Positions 16,075 to 22,632 of a stretch of 36,976 nt of DNA are shown piece by piece. The DNA is from Thermoleophilaceae bacterium. Lineage in GTDB: Bacteria; Actinomycetota; Thermoleophilia; Solirubrobacterales; Thermoleophilaceae. The notes below the pieces were generated by a model that was not told the origin of the DNA, ran no database searches, and saw nothing but the letters and a program-made list of their open reading frames with translations. A program made the translations under genes and the position numbers. Within the stretch, counting starts at the first letter, position 1; each line of letters opens with the position of its first letter. The stretch covers positions 1-36,976 of the forward strand of contig JAICJR010000009.1 of NCBI GenBank assembly GCA_025928345.1, given 5' to 3'.

Positions 16075-16764
16075 ATGCGCCATCGACGGCGATTGGTGCT
16101 GGTGGCGGCGGTCGTGGCTGTGGCTGCGACGTCGCTCTTTGCATCTCCGGCTCTTGCCAGCTCGGGAGCGACCGCGCACGCGGCTCGTGGCTCGAACCTG
16201 AAGGTCTCGATTGCGATCGAGCGCTTCGCTCGGACGAGCAAGGGGAAGACGGTCGCGCGCGGCATTGCGCTGGCGCGGCTCAACGACTACACGGGTAAGT
16301 CCACGACGATCAAGGCGCCCGTGTTGCTGCGCGTGAGCCGCAGCGGCAGCTGCCGGATCCTCACGCTCACGCTCGACAAGCTCCACCTGACGCTGCTCGG
16401 GCTGAACGTGGATCTCACGAAGGTCAACCTGACCGTGACCGGTCAGGCACGTGGGGGAGTGCTCGGCTCGCTGTTCTGCAAGCTCGCGCGGGCGAAGGTG
16501 TCGACGGCTCGCGTGTCGGCGATCCATGCGTTGAACGCGCGGCTGCGCCATCACACGCTGCATCCGCTCGGCTTCACGGTGCCGCTCTCGCCGAAGGCCA
16601 CGACGAGCCAGGCGGTGGCGTGTCCGGTGCTCAACCTGATCCTCGGGCCGCTGAACCTGGATCTGCTCGGGCTCGTGGTTGACCTGAACCGGGTGACGCT
16701 GACGGTCACCGCAACACCGGGAGGCGGCGCGCTGGGCGACCTGTTCTGCTCGCTGTCGCACTAG
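16075..16764 (+). CDS. Secreted protein of unknown function with two homologous cysteine-paired halves
   Basis: I do not recognise a named family. The 229-aa protein has a signal peptide (RRR, then LVLVAAVVAVAATSLFASPALA). The mature part contains two related units of about 45 residues. The first begins CRILTLTLDKLHLTLLGLNV and ends LGSLFCKLA; the second begins CPVLNLILGPLNLDLLGLVV and ends LGDLFCSLS. The shared pattern is C.hL.L.L..L.L.LLGL.VDL..V.LTVT....GG.LG.LFC.L, so each unit has one Cys at each end, suggesting a disulfide per unit. The alternating polar/hydrophobic Leu-rich strands suggest beta structure. GGGAGG sits 5 nt before ATG 16075. It stands alone between a terminator and the long palindrome. 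A surface or ligand-binding role is possible, but nothing in the sequence proves one. Confidence 0.75.
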   Translation: MRHRRRLVLVAAVVAVAATSLFASPALASSGATAHAARGSNLKVSIAIERFARTSKGKTVARGIALARLNDYTGKSTTIKAPVLLRVSRSGSCRILTLTLDKLHLTLLGLNVDLTKVNLTVTGQARGGVLGSLFCKLARAKVSTARVSAIHALNARLRHHTLHPLGFTVPLSPKATTSQAVACPVLNLILGPLNLDLLGLVVDLNRVTLTVTATPGGGALGDLFCSLSH

Positions 16765-16777
16765 CCGCAGCGTTCTA

Positions 16778-16883
16778 GAACGGCAGCAATAAAGGGCTGT
16801 TCAGGCGGACTGGCAGATTCTGCAGTCGGTATCCGACTTCATTTTCTGCCACTTCGCCCGGGCGGCCCTTATTGCTGCAGTTT
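16778..16883 (+). repeat. 106-nt imperfect palindrome/long hairpin
   Basis: Starting 14 nt after the secreted-protein stop, one dyad centred at about 16831 extends over 106 nt. Inner arms 16811-16829 and 16833-16851 match 15 of 19 around a 3-nt loop (TAT). Middle arms 16798-16810 and 16852-16864 pair at 11 of 13 if G-U is allowed. Outer arms 16783-16797 and 16865-16878 pair perfectly except one bulged A. Four more pairs flank a G/A mismatch. All four G-U pairs in the middle arms fit only a plus-strand RNA. No T run follows, so it is not a normal terminator. It may be an RNA structure, a miniature inverted-repeat element or a large operator. Confidence 0.7.
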
Positions 16884-16889
16884 GGGGGC

Positions 16890-16926
16890 ATGGCAGAAAG
16901 TGTCCTGCCAATGTCATTGCGGACAC
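16890..16926 (+). promoter_or_regulatory. Candidate GlxA-regulator operator (TGGCAG sites)
   Basis: TGGCAGAAAGTGTCCTGCCA at 16891-16910 is a perfect inverted repeat of TGGCAG with an 8-bp spacer, 42 bp before the GlxA-type regulator start. It overlaps a second dyad, GTGTCC...GGACAC (16900-16926, nearly symmetric around GTC). Two more TGGCAG copies lie upstream in the palindrome (plus 16811, minus 16851), and 12 bp of the 16851 copy match this one at 11 positions. Four copies within 100 bp suggest autoregulation. The AdpA consensus TGGCSNGWWY is related but not met exactly. Confidence 0.5.
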
Positions 16927-16951
16927 ACGGGCGAGGGGCCATGATGCGTTC

Positions 16952-17917
16952 ATGGACCCCTCGCGCCGTGTCGTTCTCGTCGCCTTCGACGGTCTCCAGT
17001 CACTCGACCTGATCGGACCGAACGAGGTGTTCGCCGTCGCGGCGCGCCTCGTGCCGGGCTCGTACTCGGTCGAGATCGTGGCCCCGCGGCGCAGCTTCCG
17101 CAGCTGGAGCGGCGTGCGGATGGAGGCCGACAAGACGCTCGCGGGCTGCCGCGGCGCGATCGACACGCTCATCGTGGCCGGCGGCGACGGAGCGCGCGAA
17201 GCGCAGGAGGACGAGCGCCTCATCGCGTGGCTCGGGCGCGCCGCTCCCCGAGCACGGCGGGTGGCATCGGTTTGCACCGGCGCCTTTCTGCTCGCGCGCG
17301 CCGGCCTGCTCGACGGGCACGAGGCCACCACGCACTGGTCCTCGTGCGCGGCGCTCGCCCGCCTCTATCCGTCGGTGCGCGTGCAGAAGGACCCGATCTT
17401 CGTGCGCTCCGGCAACGTCTACACGTCCGCCGGCGTGACCGCGGGCATCGACCTCGCCCTCGCTCTCGTGGAGGAGGACCTCGGGCCGAAGGTGGCGCGC
17501 GATGTGGCGCGCTGGCTCGTGCTGTTCCTGCGGCGCCCGGGCGGGCAGTCTCAGTTCAGCGCCGCTCTCGCCGGTCAGCGCGCGGAGCGCGAGCCGCTGC
17601 GCGAGCTGCAGGCCTGGATGGTCGACCACCTCGACGCGGATCTGAGCGTGCCGGCACTCGCCGAGCGCGCGTACATGAGCCCGCGCAACTTCGCGCGCGC
17701 GTTCAAGCGCGAGGTGGGCATGACGCCGGCCGCGTACGTGGAGACGCTGCGCGTGGAGCGTGCGCGCACGCTGCTCGAGACCGCGGGCGAGGCCGTGGAG
17801 CAGGTCGCGCTGCGATGCGGCTTCGGCACCGTCGAGACGATGCGGCGGGTGTTCCGCCGCAGGCTCGGGGTGAGCCCGGGCGACTACCGCGAACGGTTCC
17901 AGAGGAGGGCCGCCTGA
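16952..17917 (+). CDS. GlxA-family transcriptional regulator (DJ-1/PfpI plus AraC HTH)
   Basis: The 321-aa protein has an N-terminal DJ-1/PfpI domain (residues about 5-190) with the nucleophile-elbow segment SVCTGAFLLARAG and a THW motif, then an AraC-type DNA-binding domain (residues about 215-315). The latter shows two helix-turn-helices: LSVPALAERAYMSPRNFARA and VEQVALRCGFGTVETMRRVF, ending GVSPGDYRERF. It is the architecture of GlxA and AdpA regulators, where the first domain usually senses a small molecule instead of catalysing. ATG 16952 is the first in-frame start; a G-rich ribosome site (GAGGGG) is somewhat distant. TGGCAG repeats upstream are likely its operator. Its stop overlaps the start of the DJ-1 gene by one base, so the regulator and its enzyme-like paralogue are co-expressed. 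Confidence 0.9.
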   Translation: MDPSRRVVLVAFDGLQSLDLIGPNEVFAVAARLVPGSYSVEIVAPRRSFRSWSGVRMEADKTLAGCRGAIDTLIVAGGDGAREAQEDERLIAWLGRAAPRARRVASVCTGAFLLARAGLLDGHEATTHWSSCAALARLYPSVRVQKDPIFVRSGNVYTSAGVTAGIDLALALVEEDLGPKVARDVARWLVLFLRRPGGQSQFSAALAGQRAEREPLRELQAWMVDHLDADLSVPALAERAYMSPRNFARAFKREVGMTPAAYVETLRVERARTLLETAGEAVEQVALRCGFGTVETMRRVFRRRLGVSPGDYRERFQRRAA

Positions 17918-18570
17918 TGAAGATCGCGATTCCGATTTACGACCGCTTCACCGCCCTCGACGCCGTGGGTCCGTACGAGGTGCTCTCGCGGCTGCCGGGC
18001 GCGACGGTGCATTTCGTGGCGGTCGAGCCCGGCATGAAGCGGACGGAGACCGGCATGCTCGGGCTCTCGGCCGACCTTGCGCTGGAGGACCTTCCGGATC
18101 CCGAGATCGTGGTTGTGCCCGGCGGCTATGGCACGCGGGCGCTGATCGACGACGAGCGCCTCGTGGGCTGGATCCGGCAGGCGCATGAGACGTCGCAGTG
18201 GACCACGTCGGTTTGCACCGGCGCCCTCCTGCTGGCGGCGGCGGGCATCCTCGACGGCCTCGAGGCGACCACGCACTGGCTCGAGTACGACCTGCTCGAG
18301 CGCCTCGGCGCGCGCCCGGTCCCGCGGCGCGTGGTGCGCCAGGGCAAGGTGATCACCGCTGCGGGCGTGTCCGCGGGCATCGACATGGCGCTCGTGCTCG
18401 CTGCCGAGATCGCCGGGCCTGACGTGGCCAAGGCGATCCAGCTCGGCATCGAATACGACCCGCAGCCGCCGTTCGACGCGGGCTCGCCGGACAAGGCGGG
18501 GCCGGACATCGTCGACCTGGTGACGAACTCGGAGCGCCGCGAGCAGGCGGCTATGGGTGCTGCCTCGTAG
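17917..18570 (+). CDS. DJ-1/PfpI family protein (isonitrile-hydratase-like)
   Basis: This 217-aa protein is a single DJ-1/PfpI domain. It starts MKIAIPIYDRFTALDAVGPY and carries VVVPGGYGTRALIDD, SVCTGALLLAAAGILDG with the reactive Cys, and EATTHW. The same words occur in the upstream regulator (SVCTGAFLLARAGLLDG, EATTHW), so the two genes are probably duplicates of one domain, one of them fused to DNA-binding helices. Enzymes of this group include isonitrile hydratases and amidase-like proteins; the substrate here is open. ATG 17917 shares its A with the TGA of the regulator, and AGAGGAGGG stands 8-16 nt upstream, a strong site. It ends 3 bp from the convergent NlpC/P60 gene stop. Confidence 0.88.
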   Translation: MKIAIPIYDRFTALDAVGPYEVLSRLPGATVHFVAVEPGMKRTETGMLGLSADLALEDLPDPEIVVVPGGYGTRALIDDERLVGWIRQAHETSQWTTSVCTGALLLAAAGILDGLEATTHWLEYDLLERLGARPVPRRVVRQGKVITAAGVSAGIDMALVLAAEIAGPDVAKAIQLGIEYDPQPPFDAGSPDKAGPDIVDLVTNSERREQAAMGAAS

Positions 18571-18573
18571 CCG

Positions 18574-19944
18574 CTAGTAGCCGACCGGGTGCCGCACGAC
18601 GAATCCGGCGCCTGAGCGCGGTGTGCTCTTCCAGCGGCTGCCGCCGCCACCGCCGGTGTCGAAGCGGCGGCCGTCGATCGTCATCCAGGCATGACCCGAG
18701 TTGGCGTAGATGGTCACGTGCGAGCCGGGCCCGGGAGCGCCGTAGCTCTCGAGCGCCGTGGAGTCCTCGGGCGCGCTGAGCAGGCCGCCGGCGTGGAGCA
18801 CGTAGCTCACGGAGCCGGAGCAGTCGTACCCGCTCGCCACGAAGCTGCCGTGGCCGCCGCCCCACACGTAGGGCAGGTTGGCGATGTGGTCGGCGCCCGC
18901 GATCATCCGGGCGATCACGCTGCTCGTGCCCGACGAGTCCGAGCCGCTGCCCGAGGACGAGCTGTGGCGCTCGTGGAGCGGGGTGGAGGGCGCGGCGATG
19001 CCGAGCGCCTCGGCGGTGGCGGGTCCCACCACGCCGTCGGTGGTGAGGCCGTGCGCCGCCTGGAAGTGCTTCACGGCGTCCGCGGTCTGCGGGCCGAACA
19101 CGCCGTCGGCCGGGATGCCGAGCGCCTTCTGCACGTCGGACACCGAGCCGCTGCCGGAGTCGCTGCTGCCGCTCGATGCGTGCGCGTGATGCGCGTGCGC
19201 CTCACGTAGTGGCGAGGCTGGGGCGGAGAGCCCGAGCGCCTGGGCCGTGGCGGGCCCGACGATGCCGTCGACGGTGAGGCCGTGGGCGGCCTGGAAGCTC
19301 CTCACCGCATGGGCCGTCTGAGGGCCGAACACGCCGTCCGCCGAGATGCCGAGCTTGGACTGCACGGCGCTCACCGTGGCGGAGCCGGTGCTCGAGGCGG
19401 TGGCGGTGGTGGCGGTCGCGAGGCCGAGCGAGCCGAGCGTCTGCGGGCCGACGATGCCGTCGACCGTCAGGCCGTGTGCGCGCTGGTAGCTCCGCACAGC
19501 GGCGCGGGTCTCGGGACCCCAGATGCCATCGGCCGCGATGCCGAGCGCGCGCTGCACGCTCGTTACGCTGGCGCCCTGGACGTGCACGGTGGCGGTTGAG
19601 CTGTCGGCCGTGGCGACGCCGGTGGCGGCGGGGAACACGGCGGCCGCGGCGATCGCCATCCCGCCTGCGCGACGGACGGGCTTGCGGTTCGCGCGCGCCT
19701 GCTCGAGGGCGCGGCGGCGGTGCTGCGAGCGCAGGAGGGACTTCTCCCACAGCTCGAGCGAGGTGAGGTCACGCGGCTCGAAGGCCGGCAGGAGGCCCAT
19801 GGCCTGAGCCTCGGGGATACGGACGCTTCGCTCGACCTTGGCGTGCGCGCGTGCACGCGCGCCGGGCCGGCGGCGGTGGCGGGAGCGCTTCAGCGAGTCC
19901 CGCCAAAGCTCGGGATTCGAGAGGTCACGGAAGTCGGTGGGCAT
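18574..19944 (-). CDS. Cell-wall hydrolase: three peptidoglycan-binding domains and NlpC/P60-like C-terminus
   Basis: The 456-aa protein contains, in order: two copies of a basic N-terminal motif (RDLSNPELWRDSLKRSRHRR near residue 6 and RDLTSLELWEKSLLRSQHRR near 57); a hydrophobic export segment (GGMAIAAAAVFPAATGVATA); three PG_binding_1 repeats, each with ADG.(W/F)GP.T...V...Q.AHGLT.DG(I/V)VGP.T...LG; Ser/Gly/His-rich linkers; and an NlpC/P60-like domain with LPYVWGGGHG, the Cys of YDCSGSVSYVL and the His of SGHAWMTI. It should cut peptide stems of the wall from outside. ATG 19944 is chosen, with AAGGA 6 nt upstream; TTG 19950 is the alternative. The leader is a c-di-AMP riboswitch, so production should fall when c-di-AMP is high. 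The long pre-export region of about 93 aa is unusual. Confidence 0.88.
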   Translation of the reverse strand: MPTDFRDLSNPELWRDSLKRSRHRRRPGARARAHAKVERSVRIPEAQAMGLLPAFEPRDLTSLELWEKSLLRSQHRRRALEQARANRKPVRRAGGMAIAAAAVFPAATGVATADSSTATVHVQGASVTSVQRALGIAADGIWGPETRAAVRSYQRAHGLTVDGIVGPQTLGSLGLATATTATASSTGSATVSAVQSKLGISADGVFGPQTAHAVRSFQAAHGLTVDGIVGPATAQALGLSAPASPLREAHAHHAHASSGSSDSGSGSVSDVQKALGIPADGVFGPQTADAVKHFQAAHGLTTDGVVGPATAEALGIAAPSTPLHERHSSSSGSGSDSSGTSSVIARMIAGADHIANLPYVWGGGHGSFVASGYDCSGSVSYVLHAGGLLSAPEDSTALESYGAPGPGSHVTIYANSGHAWMTIDGRRFDTGGGGGSRWKSTPRSGAGFVVRHPVGY

Positions 19945-19963
19945 GCTCAATCCTTGTGTTCCG

Positions 19964-20101
19964 GCGCCTACGAGGTGAGCTGACGGGCTCGCGCTAGAAC
20001 ACTCGCGCTATGCCGCACCTGCGGCGATTCGCCCCTGCGGCCTTCCAGACCGCTATTGGTTCCCCCGTTCCCCACGAAACTGGTTCGTGAGGACTCGGCG
20101 C
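19964..20101 (-). promoter_or_regulatory. c-di-AMP riboswitch (ydaO/yuaA aptamer)
   Basis: Reading the minus strand, the conserved blocks of the ydaO/yuaA aptamer appear in order: P1 5' strand GCGCC (20101-20097), a small hairpin CACGAA/TTCGTG, GGGGGAACCAAT (20066-20055), GGGGCGAATC (20035-20026), and CCGTCAGCTCACCTCGTAGG (19986-19967), closing P1 with GGCGC (19968-19964). It matches from memory the B. subtilis ydaO sequence (GGGGGACCCAAU, GGGGUGAAUC, CCGUCAGCUAACCUCGUAAG). The aptamer ends 9 nt before the ribosome site of the NlpC/P60 gene, with no terminator between, so translational control is more likely than attenuation. Known members are off-switches for wall hydrolases and K+/osmolyte transport. 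Confidence 0.93.
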
Positions 20102-20151
20102 ATTTGTCGCGGGGCATTCAAGCACAATTTGCAGGAACTTTTGCTAAAGGA

Positions 20152-20183
20152 GGGATAACGCCGGTAACCCCGACGGGATAACG
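20152..20183. repeat. Direct repeat GGGATAACG, 23-bp period
   Basis: GGGATAACG occurs at 20152-20160 and 20175-20183. The second copy ends 10 bp before the stop of the TMEM175 gene, and both lie upstream of the riboswitch. The stretch between them is partly complementary to the second copy (weak hairpin). It may be a protein-binding site of the riboswitch promoter; there is no direct evidence. Confidence 0.3.
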
Positions 20184-20192
20184 GCTGTCCCC

Positions 20193-20801
20193 TCAGCGGT
20201 GTGCCGAATTGTCGCTATGAGCGAAAATCGAGTTCTCGAGCACGTAGAGAGCGGCGAGCGCGGCAAAGATGATGACGCTTGCGGTGGGGCTCGCGAACGC
20301 GATCAGCGTGCCGGTGAGATAGAGCGGCACGCCCGGCTTGAAGCTGCGCGTGATGCCCGCGACCGTCCGCGGATTCGCGTCCGCGCGGAGCAGCCGGCCG
20401 AAGCGCACGACGTACGCCCAGAGCAGGCCATAGGCCGCCGCCATAAACGTGCACGTGAAGCCGTACGCGAGCGCGGCGTCGCGAGCATCGGCGCCTCCCT
20501 CCCGGATGTGCTCGGCCACGAGCTGCGTGGGGAAGGGGATGAACGCCACCACCATCAGGAAGAAGAGGTTGATGAGCAGGAGGCGGCGATCGACGTGGGC
20601 CACCTGGTCGATCACGGTGTGGTGGTTCACCCAGATGATCCCGATGGTGGTGAAGCTGGTGGCGTAGGCGACGTAGCTCGGCCAGATGTGGACGAGCTGC
20701 TTTCCAAGCGGTGAACCGGTGGCGCGGACGTCCAGGATGAGGAGTGTGGCGGCGATGGCGAGGACGCCGTCGCTGAAGGCCGCGAGTCTCGTTGTGGGCA
20801 C
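20193..20801 (-). CDS. TMEM175-family (DUF1211) membrane protein, probable K+ channel
   Basis: The 202-aa protein opens with the TMEM175 signature R.AAFSDGVLAIAATLLILD in its first helix, followed by five further hydrophobic helices (VAYATSFTTIGIIWVNHHTV; LLINLFFLMVVAFIPFPTQL; AYGFTCTFMAAAYGLLWAY; VPLYLTGTLIAFASPTAS; VIIFAALAALYVLENSIF). Bacterial TMEM175 proteins are potassium-permeable channels without the usual selectivity filter. GTG 20801 is 9 bp after the ClpC-N-domain gene stop; a ribosome site is not clear, so coupling may be used. It is interesting that a K+ channel lies right before a c-di-AMP-controlled gene, because c-di-AMP controls K+ transport in many bacteria; here, however, the riboswitch follows this gene and does not precede it. 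Confidence 0.87.
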   Translation of the reverse strand: MPTTRLAAFSDGVLAIAATLLILDVRATGSPLGKQLVHIWPSYVAYATSFTTIGIIWVNHHTVIDQVAHVDRRLLLINLFFLMVVAFIPFPTQLVAEHIREGGADARDAALAYGFTCTFMAAAYGLLWAYVVRFGRLLRADANPRTVAGITRSFKPGVPLYLTGTLIAFASPTASVIIFAALAALYVLENSIFAHSDNSAHR

Positions 20802-20810
20802 GCGAAAAAG

Positions 20811-21509
20811 CTAGCCGGACTCGCGGATCCTCTGGCGAAGGTCCTCGCGCTCCTGGCGGAGCTTCTCCACCGCGACAGTCGTGAAGTACGCGAGGCGCAT
20901 ATTGGTCACGTCGAGTGCGAGCTCTTCATCGATCCCGAGGAGGTCGGCGACTTGGGCGACCGCGGCCTCGTGATCGCGGGAGTTCGCCACCAGGTCCATC
21001 ACTTCGGCACGCCGCTCCGCGGCGGCGATTCGTGCCTCCACGAGGGCGAGCCGCCGGGCGTAGGCATCCGCGCGCAACGCCGCGGGCGCATATTCGCCGA
21101 GCGCGCGCTCGAGTTCGGCCGAGTCGACACCGTGATCGCGGAGTATCCGTGCGGCCACTCCGTCGCCTTCGAGAACCAGCCCGAGCGCGAGGTGGACCGG
21201 AGTGATGATGCTGTGGTTCAGGGCCGCGGACTGTTCGAGGGAGAGCTCGAGCACTTTCTTCGCGCCGGGGGTGAAGGGAATCTGGCCGCTGAGGGTCTCG
21301 TCCCCGCGAGGGACCAGCTCCAGCACCTCCGCGCGCGCGTTCTCGAGCGAAAGGCCACGCGCTTGAAGCACCGGCAGGACGTCGTCTTCCTGCCGTATGA
21401 CACCGAGCAGCAGGTGCTCGGTGCCGATATGCATGTGGGCGAGAAGGCGTGCCTCCTCCTGTGCGAGGACCACGACCTGCCGCGCACCTTCGGTGAAGCG
21501 CTCGAACAC
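20811..21509 (-). CDS. ClpC-type N-domain protein with GyrA-coiled-coil-like tail
   Basis: Residues 1-140 of this 232-aa protein match the double Clp N-terminal repeat of ClpC: FERFTEGARQVVVLAQEEAR, IGTEHLLLGVI, SGQIPFTPGAKKVLELSLEQ and ITPVHLALGLVLEGDGVAA. No AAA+ ATPase follows. Instead there is an Ala/Arg-rich helix and, from about residue 168, VMDLVANSRDHEAAVAQVAD, LLGIDEELALDVTNMRL and a charged coiled-coil end. As remembered, the GyrA/ParC C-gate region reads similarly without gaps (V.ALI..S....A...L..LL.IDE.QA....M.L). The protein could be an adaptor that presents clients to ClpC, or could act on gyrase; both are inferences. GTG 21509 gives the exact ClpC N-terminus. It lies 12 bp after the nitronate monooxygenase gene and 9 bp before TMEM175. 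Confidence 0.8.
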   Translation of the reverse strand: MFERFTEGARQVVVLAQEEARLLAHMHIGTEHLLLGVIRQEDDVLPVLQARGLSLENARAEVLELVPRGDETLSGQIPFTPGAKKVLELSLEQSAALNHSIITPVHLALGLVLEGDGVAARILRDHGVDSAELERALGEYAPAALRADAYARRLALVEARIAAAERRAEVMDLVANSRDHEAAVAQVADLLGIDEELALDVTNMRLAYFTTVAVEKLRQEREDLRQRIRESG

Positions 21510-21521
21510 CTCATTCCCAGC

Positions 21522-22583
21522 CTACGCGCGTCTGGCCGCGGCGGCCTTCAGCGCTGCGTACGCGCCCTCGCTCAGCTCGCGCACGATCTGCGCGGCCGGC
21601 TTCTCTTCGGCGAGATTGTGCGTCTGGCCGGCCCAGAGGTTGAAGCCGTCGGGGTCCTCGCGCTTGCGGGCCTCGGCGCGCATGGGGGAGGTGGCGTAGT
21701 TGACGTGCGGGTAGGCGCGGATCGCGTGCGCGTCGTGTTCGCGCATGAAGCGGTTCTCGATTCCGCGCGCGAGGCGGCCGCTGAAGGCACGGGTGAGGCC
21801 GGTGGGCGCCTCCTCTGCCAGCGCGCGGCGGTGCGCCGGGTTGGTGGCCGCCTCCGGCGCGAGCATGAACGCGCTGCCGAGCTGGGCGGCCGCCGCGCCC
21901 GCGGCGAGCACCGCGGCCAAGGCGGCCGCGTCCGTGATGCCGCCGCTGGCCACGAGCGGAAGGTCGACGTCCGAGCTGTCCACGAGCCGCAGCAGCGCGA
22001 GGGTGCTGAGACCCTCGCCACCGCCCGGCGGATCGTCGAAGGTGCCGCGATGGCCGCCGGCCTCAACGCCCTGGAGCACGAGCGCATCGGCGCCCGCGTC
22101 GCGCGCGGTGCGGGCCTCCGCCACGGAGGTGACCGTCATCCACACCTCGCTGCTAAGCGACGCCACGATCTCGCGCGAGGGACAGCCGAACGTGAATGAC
22201 ACGACGGCCGGCGCCTCCGCGCGCACGATCTCGAGCTTCTCCTCCCACGCGTCGTCGTCGTAGCGGGGCTCGCCGGCGTCAGGGCCGAGCCGCGCGACGA
22301 ACGCGCTCAGCGCCTCCTCGTCCACATCGGCCGCGCCCGGCACGAACAGGTTGACCCCGAACGGAGCGTCTGTGGCGGCGCGCACCGCGGCGATGTCCTC
22401 TCGCAGCCGCTCCGGACTGAGGTACCCCGCCGCAACGAAGCCGAGCCCGCCCGCGCCGCTCACCGCTGCGGCGAGCTCGGGCGTGGATGGCCCGCCCGCC
22501 ATGGGCGCCTGGACGATCGGATGCTCTAGCCGCTTGAGGATCACGGTGGGAAGAGGGGCTGAGGTTAACCCCCGCTCGAACAT
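21522..22583 (-). CDS. Nitronate monooxygenase (2-nitropropane dioxygenase family, FMN)
   Basis: The 353-aa TIM-barrel protein shows IVQAPMAGGPSTPELAAAVS, GGLGFVAAGYLSPE, a central VLQGVEAGGHRGTF with the conserved His, LPLVASGGITDAAALAAVLA (FMN phosphate loop) and AQLGSAFMLAPEA. These are the class I/II nitronate monooxygenase motifs; the enzymes oxidise alkyl nitronates such as propionate 3-nitronate to carbonyl compounds and nitrite or nitrate. The likely start is ATG 22583, with AGAGG about 7 nt upstream; GTG 22544 is possible and would begin VILKRLEHP. The frame that continues to 22925 crosses the divergent kinase and is rejected. It heads the minus-strand group with the ClpC-N and TMEM175 genes; the functional link between them is not clear. 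Confidence 0.88.
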   Translation of the reverse strand: MFERGLTSAPLPTVILKRLEHPIVQAPMAGGPSTPELAAAVSGAGGLGFVAAGYLSPERLREDIAAVRAATDAPFGVNLFVPGAADVDEEALSAFVARLGPDAGEPRYDDDAWEEKLEIVRAEAPAVVSFTFGCPSREIVASLSSEVWMTVTSVAEARTARDAGADALVLQGVEAGGHRGTFDDPPGGGEGLSTLALLRLVDSSDVDLPLVASGGITDAAALAAVLAAGAAAAQLGSAFMLAPEAATNPAHRRALAEEAPTGLTRAFSGRLARGIENRFMREHDAHAIRAYPHVNYATSPMRAEARKREDPDGFNLWAGQTHNLAEEKPAAQIVRELSEGAYAALKAAAARRA

Positions 22584-22632
22584 GCCAGGCCTCTGGGTGT
22601 GCACACGAGGCCGGGACTGCGATGTTCTGCAC

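Noticed and set aside
14424-16283. 619-aa open frame on the minus strand opposite the flavoprotein gene
   Set aside because: Arg/His/Ala-rich low-complexity translation without domains; the plus-strand flavoprotein has clear family motifs, a ribosome site and a terminator.
22597-22606. Palindrome GTGTGCACAC in the gap between nitronate monooxygenase and kinase
   Set aside because: Only 10 bp, chance level, although its place in a 49-bp divergent gap is suggestive.
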